From: an uncultured Bacteroidia bacterium
GTDB lineage: Bacteria > Bacteroidota > Bacteroidia > Bacteroidales > F082
Direction: 5' to 3'
Length of the DNA stretch: 64,000 bases
Assembly (NCBI GenBank): GCA_902767725.1
Contig: CACXIM010000006.1
Span: forward strand, 1-64,000
Each line of letters opens with the position of its first letter. The first letter of the stretch is position 1. The translations under genes and the position numbers were made by a program. Of this stretch, positions 9,012 to 18,017 are shown piece by piece. The notes under the pieces were generated by a model, which ran no database searches, was not told the DNA's origin, and was given only the letters and a program-made list of their open reading frames with translations.

Positions 9012-10607
9012 ATGAAAAACAAAATCGTAACTATAGTTTCCATCCTTTTGCTGGTAACGGTTGGGGTGATGGCCCAAGCACCCACCATGACTTTCGACGG
9101 CACCAAGCTGCGCGTCATGGTACCTGAGGGCTATCTGGAGCTGAAGCGTGATGCCATAAGCAACGAGGCTGTCCGTGACTGCTTCAATTGGACCGAAGAT
9201 GGTAGTTGTATTTTCATGTCTCAGTCTAACCCGTACATCTTTCAACCCAAAGGATTCCCTAAAGACGCGCAGTTAAGCATTGATGGACTGTTTAATGGCG
9301 AGCCTGTCAAGATCGCTGTAGAGATGGTGGAAGCAGCTCCCATTGGCAATAACAACAACGGTAACGGGAATGATAAGAAGACTGACTCGAGCCTGCTTGT
9401 GATTATTGGTATCGTTGTGTTGTTGCTGGTGTTGCTCGTCGTCTTTATGGTATTGAAGAAAAAGAAGAAAAGGGTTAAGGTCACTACGAAAGAGACCAAT
9501 GATCCCAACATCATTTCTGCCATTACCGATGAGTCAGTGAAATACGAAAAGGGGCTTCAGCATGTTAAGCAGCGGATGAACGAATACCTCACCTTCGACA
9601 TGGACATGGTGTTCGCCGATACCGCGGTCAACAAGGTGTACATGAACACTGGCCTTATTAAGAAACTGTATGACTTCTTCAACGGATCGCTTGAAGCTGA
9701 CGGACGTACCAACGAGACTGGATGTTTCATCTTAGGATGCTGGGACTACGAAGAAGGTCGTCGCAACCGCTACGACATCAGTCTTGAGGAAATGGTGGAA
9801 CCAGGCGACGATGCCAACTTCGGCGAATACAGCCTCAATTTCGGCAAGAAGATCAGTATCAATATGGCCTCGGTCATCGACAATCTTCAACAGAAGTCGA
9901 AACGCGACTATGTGTTGACCTGCTGGATGCACTCTCATCCTGGCTTGGGCCTGTTCCTCTCCAATCAAGATCTTGTTGTACAACAGCAATTGACCTATTC
10001 AGATCACCGCAACCGATTGATAGCCATCGTGATTGATACCAACACACCCGAATATAAGGTGGGCTTCTTCACGGCTAAGGCCGATGGCAAAATGAACAAT
10101 AAGGAAGAGGTGAAAAGATGGTTCTCGTTTGAGGAAATATATCGTCAAAGCCGTGAGTTGAACCGCACCCAACAGGCAAATAGCTCTCAGGAAGACAGTA
10201 CAGCCAACCATCCCGACTGCTTCAACGTCACCTTGGGCGATAAAAATATAGACATCATCGGTTTTGCGCCTCATGCGATCAATCAAATTGACCATACTTT
10301 GTATGCGGGCGTGAAAGGCGTTGTAGGTTATTTCTTTGGTGAGACCGACAATCGATATGTGCAAGTCGGCTGTTGCCTGCCATACGAGAATGATGAAAAG
10401 TTGGGTTGCCTTATCTTTGGTGATGGACTTAACGAAACTCAACTGGCCAACTATGCTAAAGACATTGCGGGTTGCCGCTTTTTCATCAACAGTACATCCG
10501 ACGACAAGCTGGTCGTTTGGACCAAAAACGAACAAGGTGGTTATGCACCCGCTGGCGAGACCACGTTGTCGCAAATGAAAGAATGGATTAGAAGAAAAAG
10601 AGTTTAA
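9012..10607 (+). CDS. Membrane-anchored JAMM/JAB (MPN+) metalloprotease, deubiquitinase-like
   Basis: The 531-residue protein has a signal peptide (to about 22), a short periplasmic domain, a transmembrane helix at 127-148 followed by a run of Lys, and a cytoplasmic C-terminal half. In that half Glu235, His307, His309, Ser317 and Asp320 form the full JAMM signature (E...HSHPGLGLFLSNQD). JAMM proteins of this class remove or process ubiquitin-like modifiers. Since the co-encoded modifier already ends in Gly, deconjugation from targets is more likely than maturation. Residues 400-530 form a second domain of unknown type. A membrane-tethered JAB is unusual; most bacterial ones are soluble. Confidence 0.85.
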   Translation: MKNKIVTIVSILLLVTVGVMAQAPTMTFDGTKLRVMVPEGYLELKRDAISNEAVRDCFNWTEDGSCIFMSQSNPYIFQPKGFPKDAQLSIDGLFNGEPVKIAVEMVEAAPIGNNNNGNGNDKKTDSSLLVIIGIVVLLLVLLVVFMVLKKKKKRVKVTTKETNDPNIISAITDESVKYEKGLQHVKQRMNEYLTFDMDMVFADTAVNKVYMNTGLIKKLYDFFNGSLEADGRTNETGCFILGCWDYEEGRRNRYDISLEEMVEPGDDANFGEYSLNFGKKISINMASVIDNLQQKSKRDYVLTCWMHSHPGLGLFLSNQDLVVQQQLTYSDHRNRLIAIVIDTNTPEYKVGFFTAKADGKMNNKEEVKRWFSFEEIYRQSRELNRTQQANSSQEDSTANHPDCFNVTLGDKNIDIIGFAPHAINQIDHTLYAGVKGVVGYFFGETDNRYVQVGCCLPYENDEKLGCLIFGDGLNETQLANYAKDIAGCRFFINSTSDDKLVVWTKNEQGGYAPAGETTLSQMKEWIRRKRV

Positions 10608-10618
10608 TTGAAAGAACT

Positions 10619-12994
10619 ATGAAACGTATAGCATTATTTTTATTGTTTTTGGTGTCATTTTGTTTGCCGGTGCTTGCACAAGTAGGCATGGAATTTGGTT
10701 CGGTGGAAGCCAACAAGACGAACCGCTTCGTCGATTTCAAGATGATGCGTGACGGCAAAAAGGTGCCTTATTTTGGGTTGAATGGTGACGATGTCAAGTG
10801 CTTTGAGGTCGTCAATGGCGACACGGTGGAGATTAAAATCGACAGTCTGGTCGATATTAGTGGTGACAAGCAAGTGTCGAACAACCTCACCGTTGTCATA
10901 CTTGCCGACCAAAGCGGTATCCTAAGTGACGATGACTACGTTAAGCTTCTCGAAGCCATTGTCTCGTTCGTGGATGCGCTTCCTGAATATGTCAAGGTTT
11001 ACATTTCAATGATGGGCAACGGCAAGACTGGCGTTACTATGACTGAGCGGATGCATGGAGGCGACGATGTGCGCTCCTTTGTACGTCGCGACAATATTGC
11101 CGATCGCACGCAAGCCGAGAAGTACGTTTATGGATCCATCATATCCAAGATTCAGGAAATCGCCAATGTGCCTGAAGAAGACTGCTTCTATTTCCCCGAC
11201 TACGACACCATCATGGTACACAACAGGGAGCTGAGTAACGACAGCCTTTCTGACAAGATGCTCTTCATCCTTTCCGGCAAAATCGACGAAGACAAAGACG
11301 AGAATTTCTTCCGCGACAAGAATCTTTTCAACAACGAAAAGTATTTGGACATCCCCGATCAACTGAAAGCCATCCATTGCATCTATTTTGGCGATGGCAT
11401 CGAGCCGGAAATGGAAAACGAGTTTAAGTTCATGTGCCATCGTACACCGGAAGGCCGCTTCTATCCCAACTATTCTGTCGACTCGCTGAAAGGCTTGCTT
11501 TTGGGCGCCATCGACAGTATTGCTATGGACTACCGTATGTATTATTCGGTAGGGGAGAAGATGACCTACAATGGGCAGCCCCTTTCACTCTATGTTGATA
11601 TTGACAAGGCGAGTGCCCGAGGGATGAAGCAGTATTCCTTTGGATCAGCCTTGCAGCCGGTTACTTTTGTCCCCTCTGGACAGTTTTCTGTATCCAAGAC
11701 CAAATGGTCGGGCATGTTGTTCGGACTGCTGTTAGGCATCGCCTTCATCGTCTTGGCATATCTCGTCATGCAGTTCCTCGTACCGTTGTTGCAGTACAAG
11801 CGTTTCAAGAGAAAATATGTAAAGAAATTCGATCCTAAAGTTGCTGCCAAAGATGGTAAGGATGTTGTGCTACAGCAATGCTACTATTGCAAGGATGACT
11901 TCCAAGAAGGAGACATCATCGTGACCAAGTGCAAGCACACTGTACACTGGGAGTGTTGGGAAGAAAACCACGATCGTTGTCCCGAGTACGGCCTCAACAG
12001 TTGCAAGGAAGGCATATACTACTACAACCGCAAGCACCTCACCGACGAACGCAACTCTCCGTATTTCACGTCTTGGCTGCTTTATGGATTGATTGGTGGC
12101 TTGATTTCTTGGATTCTTTTCCAACTTATCCCGAGCAGCGGTTTTCTCAGTGGGCCTTTGACTTGGCTTGTCAAGCTGTTTGAGGGTCCCGACAGCGTCC
12201 ATGTCAGTGAATATCTACAGAAGATTCAGCCTTTGCTGCTATGCGGCCTAATTATGGGCTTTGTCATCACGTTCTTGTTCAGCTATCTGATAGAATTCCG
12301 TAGGAAGACTTTCAAGATTTTGTTGATGATATTGTTAAGGTCGATAGGCAATGCCATCATCGGCTGCTTGGCCTTCTTGCTTGGTGCTGTGGTCATCATC
12401 GCCCTTGGCAAGTATATGAACTGTTGGTGGATCGACTGGGTGCCGTGGCTCTTCTTCGGTTGCAGCATCACGTGGTTGCTCTCGTTTAAGTCCGACATTA
12501 AGTTCAAAGAGGCCATTTTGGGCGGTCTCATTTCGGTGGTGCTCAGCTTTGTGGTTATCTATGGTCTTGGCTCATCAGTGCCTGCCATCGGCGTGCTGGC
12601 ATTTATGATTTATGCCGCTGGATTAGGTGCTTCCATTGCTGTGGTGCACTACACCTCGGAGAATTACTATCTCCACATCGAAGGCCCCACTAAGGAGCGT
12701 GATATCGCTATCTACAAGTGGATGAATGTGGCTGGAGGTTCAAACCATGTCACCATCGGCAGCTCGCCCAACTGTGTTATTGAGATGAACTGGGATGACA
12801 GCCCAGAGATTCGCGAAAAGCAGGTTGAGCTCTATATCGACAATGAACATCCCTACTGCTTGGCACTCACAGAAGGCACTACCTATAGCGATGAACAACG
12901 TGTGCTTAAGGAGGGTGACTCCATTCTTCTCGTTCATGGCAGTAGTTTCACCATAGGTAACACCAAATTTACCTATATTGAGAAGGATAAATAA
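10619..12994 (+). CDS. Multi-pass membrane protein with periplasmic vWA-like domain, RING-H2-like finger and C-terminal FHA-like domain; candidate E3
   Basis: This 791-residue protein carries a signal peptide (1-20) and a periplasmic region with a vWA-like start (LTVVILADQSG at 90-100). A transmembrane helix spans about 364-388. A cytoplasmic zinc module follows, with ligands Cys421, Cys424, Cys438, His440, His443, Cys446, Cys454 and Cys462, which is RING-H2 spacing apart from a wider last pair. Five or so more helices run from 486 to 677. The tail (about 690-791) has an FHA-like pattern (VTIGSSPNC ... GDSILL) but lacks the classical GR...S..H residues. With E1, E2, modifier and JAMM in the operon, an E3 ligase role at the membrane is the natural inference. 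It ends in a TAATG overlap with the next gene. Confidence 0.8.
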   Translation: MKRIALFLLFLVSFCLPVLAQVGMEFGSVEANKTNRFVDFKMMRDGKKVPYFGLNGDDVKCFEVVNGDTVEIKIDSLVDISGDKQVSNNLTVVILADQSGILSDDDYVKLLEAIVSFVDALPEYVKVYISMMGNGKTGVTMTERMHGGDDVRSFVRRDNIADRTQAEKYVYGSIISKIQEIANVPEEDCFYFPDYDTIMVHNRELSNDSLSDKMLFILSGKIDEDKDENFFRDKNLFNNEKYLDIPDQLKAIHCIYFGDGIEPEMENEFKFMCHRTPEGRFYPNYSVDSLKGLLLGAIDSIAMDYRMYYSVGEKMTYNGQPLSLYVDIDKASARGMKQYSFGSALQPVTFVPSGQFSVSKTKWSGMLFGLLLGIAFIVLAYLVMQFLVPLLQYKRFKRKYVKKFDPKVAAKDGKDVVLQQCYYCKDDFQEGDIIVTKCKHTVHWECWEENHDRCPEYGLNSCKEGIYYYNRKHLTDERNSPYFTSWLLYGLIGGLISWILFQLIPSSGFLSGPLTWLVKLFEGPDSVHVSEYLQKIQPLLLCGLIMGFVITFLFSYLIEFRRKTFKILLMILLRSIGNAIIGCLAFLLGAVVIIALGKYMNCWWIDWVPWLFFGCSITWLLSFKSDIKFKEAILGGLISVVLSFVVIYGLGSSVPAIGVLAFMIYAAGLGASIAVVHYTSENYYLHIEGPTKERDIAIYKWMNVAGGSNHVTIGSSPNCVIEMNWDDSPEIREKQVELYIDNEHPYCLALTEGTTYSDEQRVLKEGDSILLVHGSSFTIGNTKFTYIEKDK

Positions 12995-14589
12995 TGAAAA
13001 ACTTGAATGATATGAAAAAGATACTTCTTATTCTCATCATGACAGCCATTGCCGCAACCGCATGGGCGCAGTCGCAGATCTCGACGGTCAGAGGCAAGAC
13101 CAAGGATGGCAAGACCATCAAGGTGGACTACTACAAAGGCACTGTTGAAGATGTCATCCAATCGGTGAAATACCAACTTGTCGACGAACTACAAGCCAAC
13201 GTTAAGGATCTGCAGAGCCAGTCCAAGACGTTGCAAACCAAATTGGACGATGCCAAGAGGCAGGTCAAAGAATTGCAGAACCAATTGAGAAACTGTGGTG
13301 ATGCCAGTGAAGCGCAACGGCTCAGAAACCAGTTGACCGAGAAAGATAAGCAAATCACAAAACTGAATAAAGATATTGAGAAGCTCAATGCGCAAATCGC
13401 AGCCTTGCCTAAGGATGACATGAGCGAGACCTTAGACTCGTTGCGTCGGCAACTCATCGAAAAAGAGGGACTTATTTCTTCGGCGAACAAACAGGTGGTC
13501 AAATTGAATGCTGATGTGGTCCAGCTTGAAAAAGACAAAGAGGAGTTAAACAAGCGAATCGAGAGTTTGTCGCAGCAAGGCGACAATGCGGAAGAGATTC
13601 AGAGACTAAATAAGCAAATTGAGGAGAAAGACGTTCAAATCGGTCAGCTCAACAATAAGATTGCCAGGAACGAAGATGTCATCGACTCTCTGAAGCGAAA
13701 CACGAAAATTGTGGTGCCTGGCGACAATGATCAGCAGCTGAAAACACTGCGTGACGAGATAGCTGCAAAGGAAACTACCATTAGCGAATTGAGAAGAGAT
13801 CTCGACAACTGCCGCAAAGGCATAGTTAAGTCGGTCAAGTCGCCTGTCATCGGCTTTGAAGTAGGCTTCGGTCCTGCCTTCCCAGGCAGCAGCGTTGCCG
13901 AGCCTTGGGCCAAGGAGGTGAAGTCGTGTCTGCAAGCCGATGTTTATTTTGGAACGGCACGTTTGTCGGAATCGTTCCCCATCTCAGTGGAAGCTGGTTT
14001 GGGCTTCCGCAAGTTCGGCATGGCCGCTCGCCTCAACGAGTATAATACCACCCTTGATGCCGTGGATGCCGATGGCGATAGCTACAAGGCCATCTATGCT
14101 TTCGATGGTCTTGAGGAAAGCCTTTCGCTGACTTACCTCGACATCCCGATTCGTCTTTGCATCGGTCAACCTGCCAAAGAGCGTGTGTCGGCATACGTCA
14201 AGTTGGGTGTTACCCCTTCTATCAAGATGGGCTCCACCTTTGAAGGCAAGGGCAAATACAGCTTGAAGGGCTATTATCCCCAATGGGACGTGACATTAGA
14301 GAATGTAACTCCTTTGGAATTCGGCAGCGACATGGACTGCTATGAAGGCGTGGAGCCGGAAGTGAAGGGCTTCAACTTGTGGGGCAACGTGGCCTTTGGC
14401 GCCTACGTACCTTTCAAGGGCTCACATATCGTGCTCAACGCAGGTGCCAAGTTGGATTATCCTCTCATGGGCATAGGTACCATCAACACGACTGACAACT
14501 TGCCTGACGGCAAGGCTGGCTTGCTCCAAAACGGCGGCAAGGTGGTCGTTCCCAGTATCGAAGTTGGACTAGTGTATACACTTAAATAA
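12994..14589 (+). CDS. Coiled-coil outer-membrane-barrel-like protein
   Basis: The 531-residue product can start at 12994, overlapping the previous stop by one base, or at the ATG at 13012. The second start gives a cleaner signal peptide (MKKILLILIMTAIAATAWAQ). Residues 55-270 form a long heptad-rich coiled coil (repeated KLNxxI, KDKEELNK patterns). The C-terminal 250 residues are rich in Gly, aromatic residues and alternating hydrophobics, as in small PorT/OmpA-like beta barrels (VGFGPAFPGS, LGFRKFG, KLGVTPSIKMG), and end in VGLVYTLK. A barrel with a periplasmic coil could join the outer membrane to the inner-membrane RING protein. The barrel assignment is by pattern only. Confidence 0.7.
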   Translation: MKNLNDMKKILLILIMTAIAATAWAQSQISTVRGKTKDGKTIKVDYYKGTVEDVIQSVKYQLVDELQANVKDLQSQSKTLQTKLDDAKRQVKELQNQLRNCGDASEAQRLRNQLTEKDKQITKLNKDIEKLNAQIAALPKDDMSETLDSLRRQLIEKEGLISSANKQVVKLNADVVQLEKDKEELNKRIESLSQQGDNAEEIQRLNKQIEEKDVQIGQLNNKIARNEDVIDSLKRNTKIVVPGDNDQQLKTLRDEIAAKETTISELRRDLDNCRKGIVKSVKSPVIGFEVGFGPAFPGSSVAEPWAKEVKSCLQADVYFGTARLSESFPISVEAGLGFRKFGMAARLNEYNTTLDAVDADGDSYKAIYAFDGLEESLSLTYLDIPIRLCIGQPAKERVSAYVKLGVTPSIKMGSTFEGKGKYSLKGYYPQWDVTLENVTPLEFGSDMDCYEGVEPEVKGFNLWGNVAFGAYVPFKGSHIVLNAGAKLDYPLMGIGTINTTDNLPDGKAGLLQNGGKVVVPSIEVGLVYTLK

Positions 14590-14598
14590 GACTCCGCA

Positions 14599-15807
14599 AT
14601 GGAAGAAGTAGAAATCAAAGAATGGGGTAGGGAAGTCTTCGACCTGTTGTCGTGGTACAAGATGGACACCGTGAAGAACGCCAAGGTGATGGTGGTCGGC
14701 GCGGGAGCCTTGGGTAACGAAGTGCTGAAAAACCTTGCCTTGTTTGGCGTGGGCAACATCTATATTGTTGACTTCGACACCATAGAGTATAGCAATCTGA
14801 CACGCTCTGTGTTGTTCAGGGAGAATGATGCTGACAAAGGCTATTACAAAGCTGAGGTGGCAGCTCGCAAGGTACGCGAGATCAACCCGAACATCAACGT
14901 TCAGTACATTTGCGGAAAACTCAATACAGACGTGGGCTTGGGCCTCTATCGTCAAATGGACGTAGTCATTGGCTGTCTTGATAGTCGTCTGGCTCGCTTG
15001 CAGCTTAACCGTCTTTGTATGCGTGCCGATGTGCCATGGGTGGAAGGCGGCATGGAGAATTTGACAGGTAACGTCCGTGTCTTCAAGCAGGGCGAGAACT
15101 GCTATGAATGTGGCCTTACCGAAAATGCCAAGCAGAACATCTTCCAGCAGTTGTCGTGTGCAGGTGTGGCCCATCGCAACGAGAATGTGGGTCGCATCCC
15201 CACCACACCAGTCATCGCCTCTATTATCGGCGCCGTTGAGGTGCAGGAAGCCATGAAGCTGATCCATAAGGAAGAGGTGCAGTCGGGCGTGTTTTCCACC
15301 CTGCTCGGCAAATGGTTCCACTATGAAGGCATGCATAACCACGTCTCCGTATACGATTCTAATGCTTTCTTCGACGACTGCCCTTCACACGAATGCTGGA
15401 CCGATATCATGAAGATGCCTGCCTTGAGTGCTGAAACCCGTATCAACGATGCCTTCACTATGATCAAGGAGACATTCGGTGTCAACGAAGTGGAGATTAA
15501 CTTGCGCAATGACAAGTTTGTCGATGTCATCGTTTCGAAGAACGATAACCAACGCTTTACACCCATGTTGCCCGAGTCGAAGATCTCGGATTACATCGAC
15601 GGCAACTTCGACTTGTATACCCGCTCGAGGGCTGACCTCAACCAGAATGCCTACGAGAATATCGACGAGAACTTCCCTTATCAACGTCTAACTTTGCACG
15701 AAATCGGCATCCCTTATCTTGATGTCATTGAGGTGACTACGGAGAACGGTGTTCATCATATCGAACTCAGTGGAGACGTTGAACGTTATCCCATTATCGT
15801 CAAATAG
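14599..15807 (+). CDS. E1-like ThiF/MoeB-family adenylyltransferase (ubiquitin-activating-like)
   Basis: The 402-residue cytoplasmic protein has the E1 adenylation core: GAGALG at 34-39 for ATP, Asp58, Asn66-x-x-Arg69, Lys84 and the CLDSR segment at 126-130. Cys168 and Cys171 (CYEC) with Cys261 and Cys266 (CPSHEC) can form the zinc site. Cys187 precedes GRIPTTPVIASIIGAVEVQE, the crossover loop region where E1 enzymes carry their catalytic cysteine. The C-terminal 130 residues are a separate domain whose end (RLTLHEIGIPYLDVIEV) looks like a beta-grasp fold, as in the E2-recruiting ubiquitin-fold domain of eukaryotic E1s. It should adenylate the modifier at 6118 and pass it to the E2 at 6454. 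Confidence 0.88.
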   Translation: MEEVEIKEWGREVFDLLSWYKMDTVKNAKVMVVGAGALGNEVLKNLALFGVGNIYIVDFDTIEYSNLTRSVLFRENDADKGYYKAEVAARKVREINPNINVQYICGKLNTDVGLGLYRQMDVVIGCLDSRLARLQLNRLCMRADVPWVEGGMENLTGNVRVFKQGENCYECGLTENAKQNIFQQLSCAGVAHRNENVGRIPTTPVIASIIGAVEVQEAMKLIHKEEVQSGVFSTLLGKWFHYEGMHNHVSVYDSNAFFDDCPSHECWTDIMKMPALSAETRINDAFTMIKETFGVNEVEINLRNDKFVDVIVSKNDNQRFTPMLPESKISDYIDGNFDLYTRSRADLNQNAYENIDENFPYQRLTLHEIGIPYLDVIEVTTENGVHHIELSGDVERYPIIVK

Positions 15808-15815
15808 TTACAGCT

Positions 15816-16589
15816 ATGTCATATATCGACAAAGACCCTAACAATCAAGAACTGCTGGCCGAATTGTTGCTTTCGGTTTATTTTCCTAATGTCAAGAGTT
15901 GGAATGCCTCTTATGGGAGCTTCTTCTCGCGCAACTATTCCGGTGACTTGAGGTCGGTGCATGCCGATACGAATACGGTTACGTTATCGCGCAATGGCCT
16001 ATACGACATCCTGCCTGAAAAGATGTTCTTTGACGTAGACGAATTGCGTTTCAGGGAGAGCCGTGATTTGGCACAAAGAATAGACGAAATCTATGAGGAG
16101 GAGAAGAACATCAAGGACTATTTCATGCCTTTCGACTCTTTCTTCTTTAACCAGTCGTGCCATTATCACGCCATGGCAGCCCAACTCATCGACGATGAAG
16201 CCAAATGGCTACTTAAGCTTCTGTTTGACTACGACATCGATGCGGAGGAGAATCCTTACGTCAAGCAAATGGCGCCGCTTTTGCTCCATGTGACAGAGAT
16301 TAGGGCCGACCTTGATTTGATTGCTCAGATCCTTGCAGAGATTTTGGATTGCAAGATCGACTATCAAGTCAACCATCAGGACGAGGTGCTCTTTGTGGTA
16401 CACAAAAGGGACCTTAGCAGTGCGGAGTATTATGCCTTTGTGAAAGAACTCAAGCCCTTGTTTGACTTCGTTACCTTTTGGTTTATCTCCATGGAAATGG
16501 ATTGCCTATATAAAGTGAAGGATTACCACCAGCCATTCATTCTTTCGACCGAACGGCCGTTGGTTCTTGATTATAACACACATATTTGA
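15816..16589 (+). CDS. tssG: TssG-like contractile-system baseplate subunit
   Basis: This 257-residue soluble protein follows the E1 gene by 8 bases. The N-terminal pattern LLAELLLSV...SFFSRNYSGD followed by LSRNGLYDILPEKMFF fits, from memory, the Bacteroidota TssG family, in which an FSR..s.D element and a LYD.LPE segment recur. The remainder has no enzyme motifs. In type VI baseplates TssG dimerises with TssF to form the wedge with TssE. The assignment leans on the presence of TssK-, TssE- and TssF-like genes directly downstream. Confidence is moderate because TssG is a fast-evolving family. Confidence 0.6.
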   Translation: MSYIDKDPNNQELLAELLLSVYFPNVKSWNASYGSFFSRNYSGDLRSVHADTNTVTLSRNGLYDILPEKMFFDVDELRFRESRDLAQRIDEIYEEEKNIKDYFMPFDSFFFNQSCHYHAMAAQLIDDEAKWLLKLLFDYDIDAEENPYVKQMAPLLLHVTEIRADLDLIAQILAEILDCKIDYQVNHQDEVLFVVHKRDLSSAEYYAFVKELKPLFDFVTFWFISMEMDCLYKVKDYHQPFILSTERPLVLDYNTHI

Positions 16590-16620
16590 GAATTACATTA
16601 ATGATATACAGTAATATACT

Positions 16621-17505
16621 ATGAATACAGATATCAGAATCGATTGGCAGTCTGGCATGGAAATCACGCCCCAGACCTTCATCGACATGGAAAACAACAT
16701 CTCGGAGAACAGATTGCTGGTCCGTAAGATGATTGCTGCAACCAATTTTGGAGTCATTCCCAGAACCAAATTCTTGGTTTCGCAAGAAATAGTCAACAAC
16801 ACCTTGATGATCAAGCAGATTAATTGCGACATTCTGCTTCCATCGGGGCAGGTGGTTGTGGTAGAGAACAACGAGCCTATGCAACTCGTCATTCCTCAGA
16901 AAGAAGAGCAGGTCTTATATCTTACTGTGGAGCTGGGCGAGAGCATCAAGTCATTCAGCAAAGAAGATATTCCTCATGTGGCCAATGAGATAAAGTTTGA
17001 TTTTAGGCCGCTATCCGAAATCAGGAACGCAGTGCCTCTGCTCAAGCTGATGCAAGTCAATGGTGTGTGGTCGGTCTTCGACCCATACATCTTGCCCGTC
17101 ATGTCGGTCAGATCGTCGGTGATCTTGCTTGAAAAACTGGAAGAACTTAAGCAAGAGACTCAAAAAATCATTGGACACGAGCATGCCATGGTTTTGGAAG
17201 ACCGTGTACTCATCATGTTGTTGCTTGAGCAGCTGGCTTCTTTCCCAGTCGACGACTCGTCGCGCGAGTTGGTGGTGCTTTGCAAGCGCATTGCAAGCGC
17301 GTTAGGATATTCTGTTTATAAGCAGCGTCCCGACTTGCCATCACCCAATCTTATGGATATCGCTCCCTATCTCAATGCCTTCAAATTCTTCCTTTCTGAC
17401 GTTGCCACGGCCATGAACGACCTGAAGGCTACCGTAGTTGAAGTGAAGGAACCTGAACCGGAGCCAGAGCCGCCTGTAGAGGATGTGTTCTGCCCGATTA
17501 TCTAA
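16621..17505 (+). CDS. tssK: TssK-like baseplate adaptor
   Basis: The 294-residue protein begins with IDWQSGMEITPQTF, which matches the TssK hallmark W..GM.I...HF at the N-terminus, and continues with GVIP and a 'CDILLPSGQ' segment typical of TssK shoulders. PLLKLMQVNGVW near 140 also fits the family. It is shorter than proteobacterial TssK (about 440) but close to the length expected in Bacteroidota. TssK links the baseplate wedge to the membrane complex. The C-terminal tail is Glu/Pro-rich (EPEPEPEPP), then ends VFCPII. The gap before the gene is 31 bases. Confidence 0.75.
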   Translation: MNTDIRIDWQSGMEITPQTFIDMENNISENRLLVRKMIAATNFGVIPRTKFLVSQEIVNNTLMIKQINCDILLPSGQVVVVENNEPMQLVIPQKEEQVLYLTVELGESIKSFSKEDIPHVANEIKFDFRPLSEIRNAVPLLKLMQVNGVWSVFDPYILPVMSVRSSVILLEKLEELKQETQKIIGHEHAMVLEDRVLIMLLLEQLASFPVDDSSRELVVLCKRIASALGYSVYKQRPDLPSPNLMDIAPYLNAFKFFLSDVATAMNDLKATVVEVKEPEPEPEPPVEDVFCPII

Positions 17506-17523
17506 CCCCCAAAAAAGTGTTTT

Positions 17524-18003
17524 ATGTTAATTAGGAATCCATTGCAATTACGTTATCCTATCGTAGACCTGGATGATAACAACACGAAGGCGTCTATTGA
17601 TACCTTCCTTAAGCTCTTGATTTCCTCCAATAAATACGATAGCATAGCCGATGAAGAATTCGGCTTCTGTCTTGAGGACTTCCGCTACGAGGGCTTCAGC
17701 TCTGAAGATGCTCGTTTCCTCGACCGTATGCCTGTTCAGAAAGATGCGACCGAAAACACTATGCTGAGTGCCATCAAGAACCCATTATATGGCAAGAAAC
17801 TCATCGGGAATAGCAAGAATGCCGACACCTTCGCGAGGGAACTGAAGACCTGCATTGAGCGGTATGAAAAGCGGCTAAAAGATGTTGCAGTTACCATGGA
17901 TTTCCAGAAAAACGCGAGAATCATCCATGTCATCGTGACCGGCGTCATCAACAATACCGCCAATACGATTTATTATAACGAGTTTAATATTGAAGTCTGG
18001 TAA
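17524..18003 (+). CDS. tssE: TssE/gp25-like baseplate wedge protein
   Basis: The 159-residue protein has the gp25-like pattern: an N-terminal helix with a series of small polar residues, EFGFCLEDF at about 45-53, then a C-terminal half with CIERYEKRLKDVAV, matching the I..YE.RL..V signature of gp25/TssE, followed by paired beta strands. In phage T4 and type VI systems this protein joins the wedge to the sheath. The gene lies between the TssK- and TssF-like genes with gaps of 18 and 14 bases. Confidence 0.72.
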   Translation: MLIRNPLQLRYPIVDLDDNNTKASIDTFLKLLISSNKYDSIADEEFGFCLEDFRYEGFSSEDARFLDRMPVQKDATENTMLSAIKNPLYGKKLIGNSKNADTFARELKTCIERYEKRLKDVAVTMDFQKNARIIHVIVTGVINNTANTIYYNEFNIEVW

Positions 18004-18017
18004 AAAACGGAATAATT

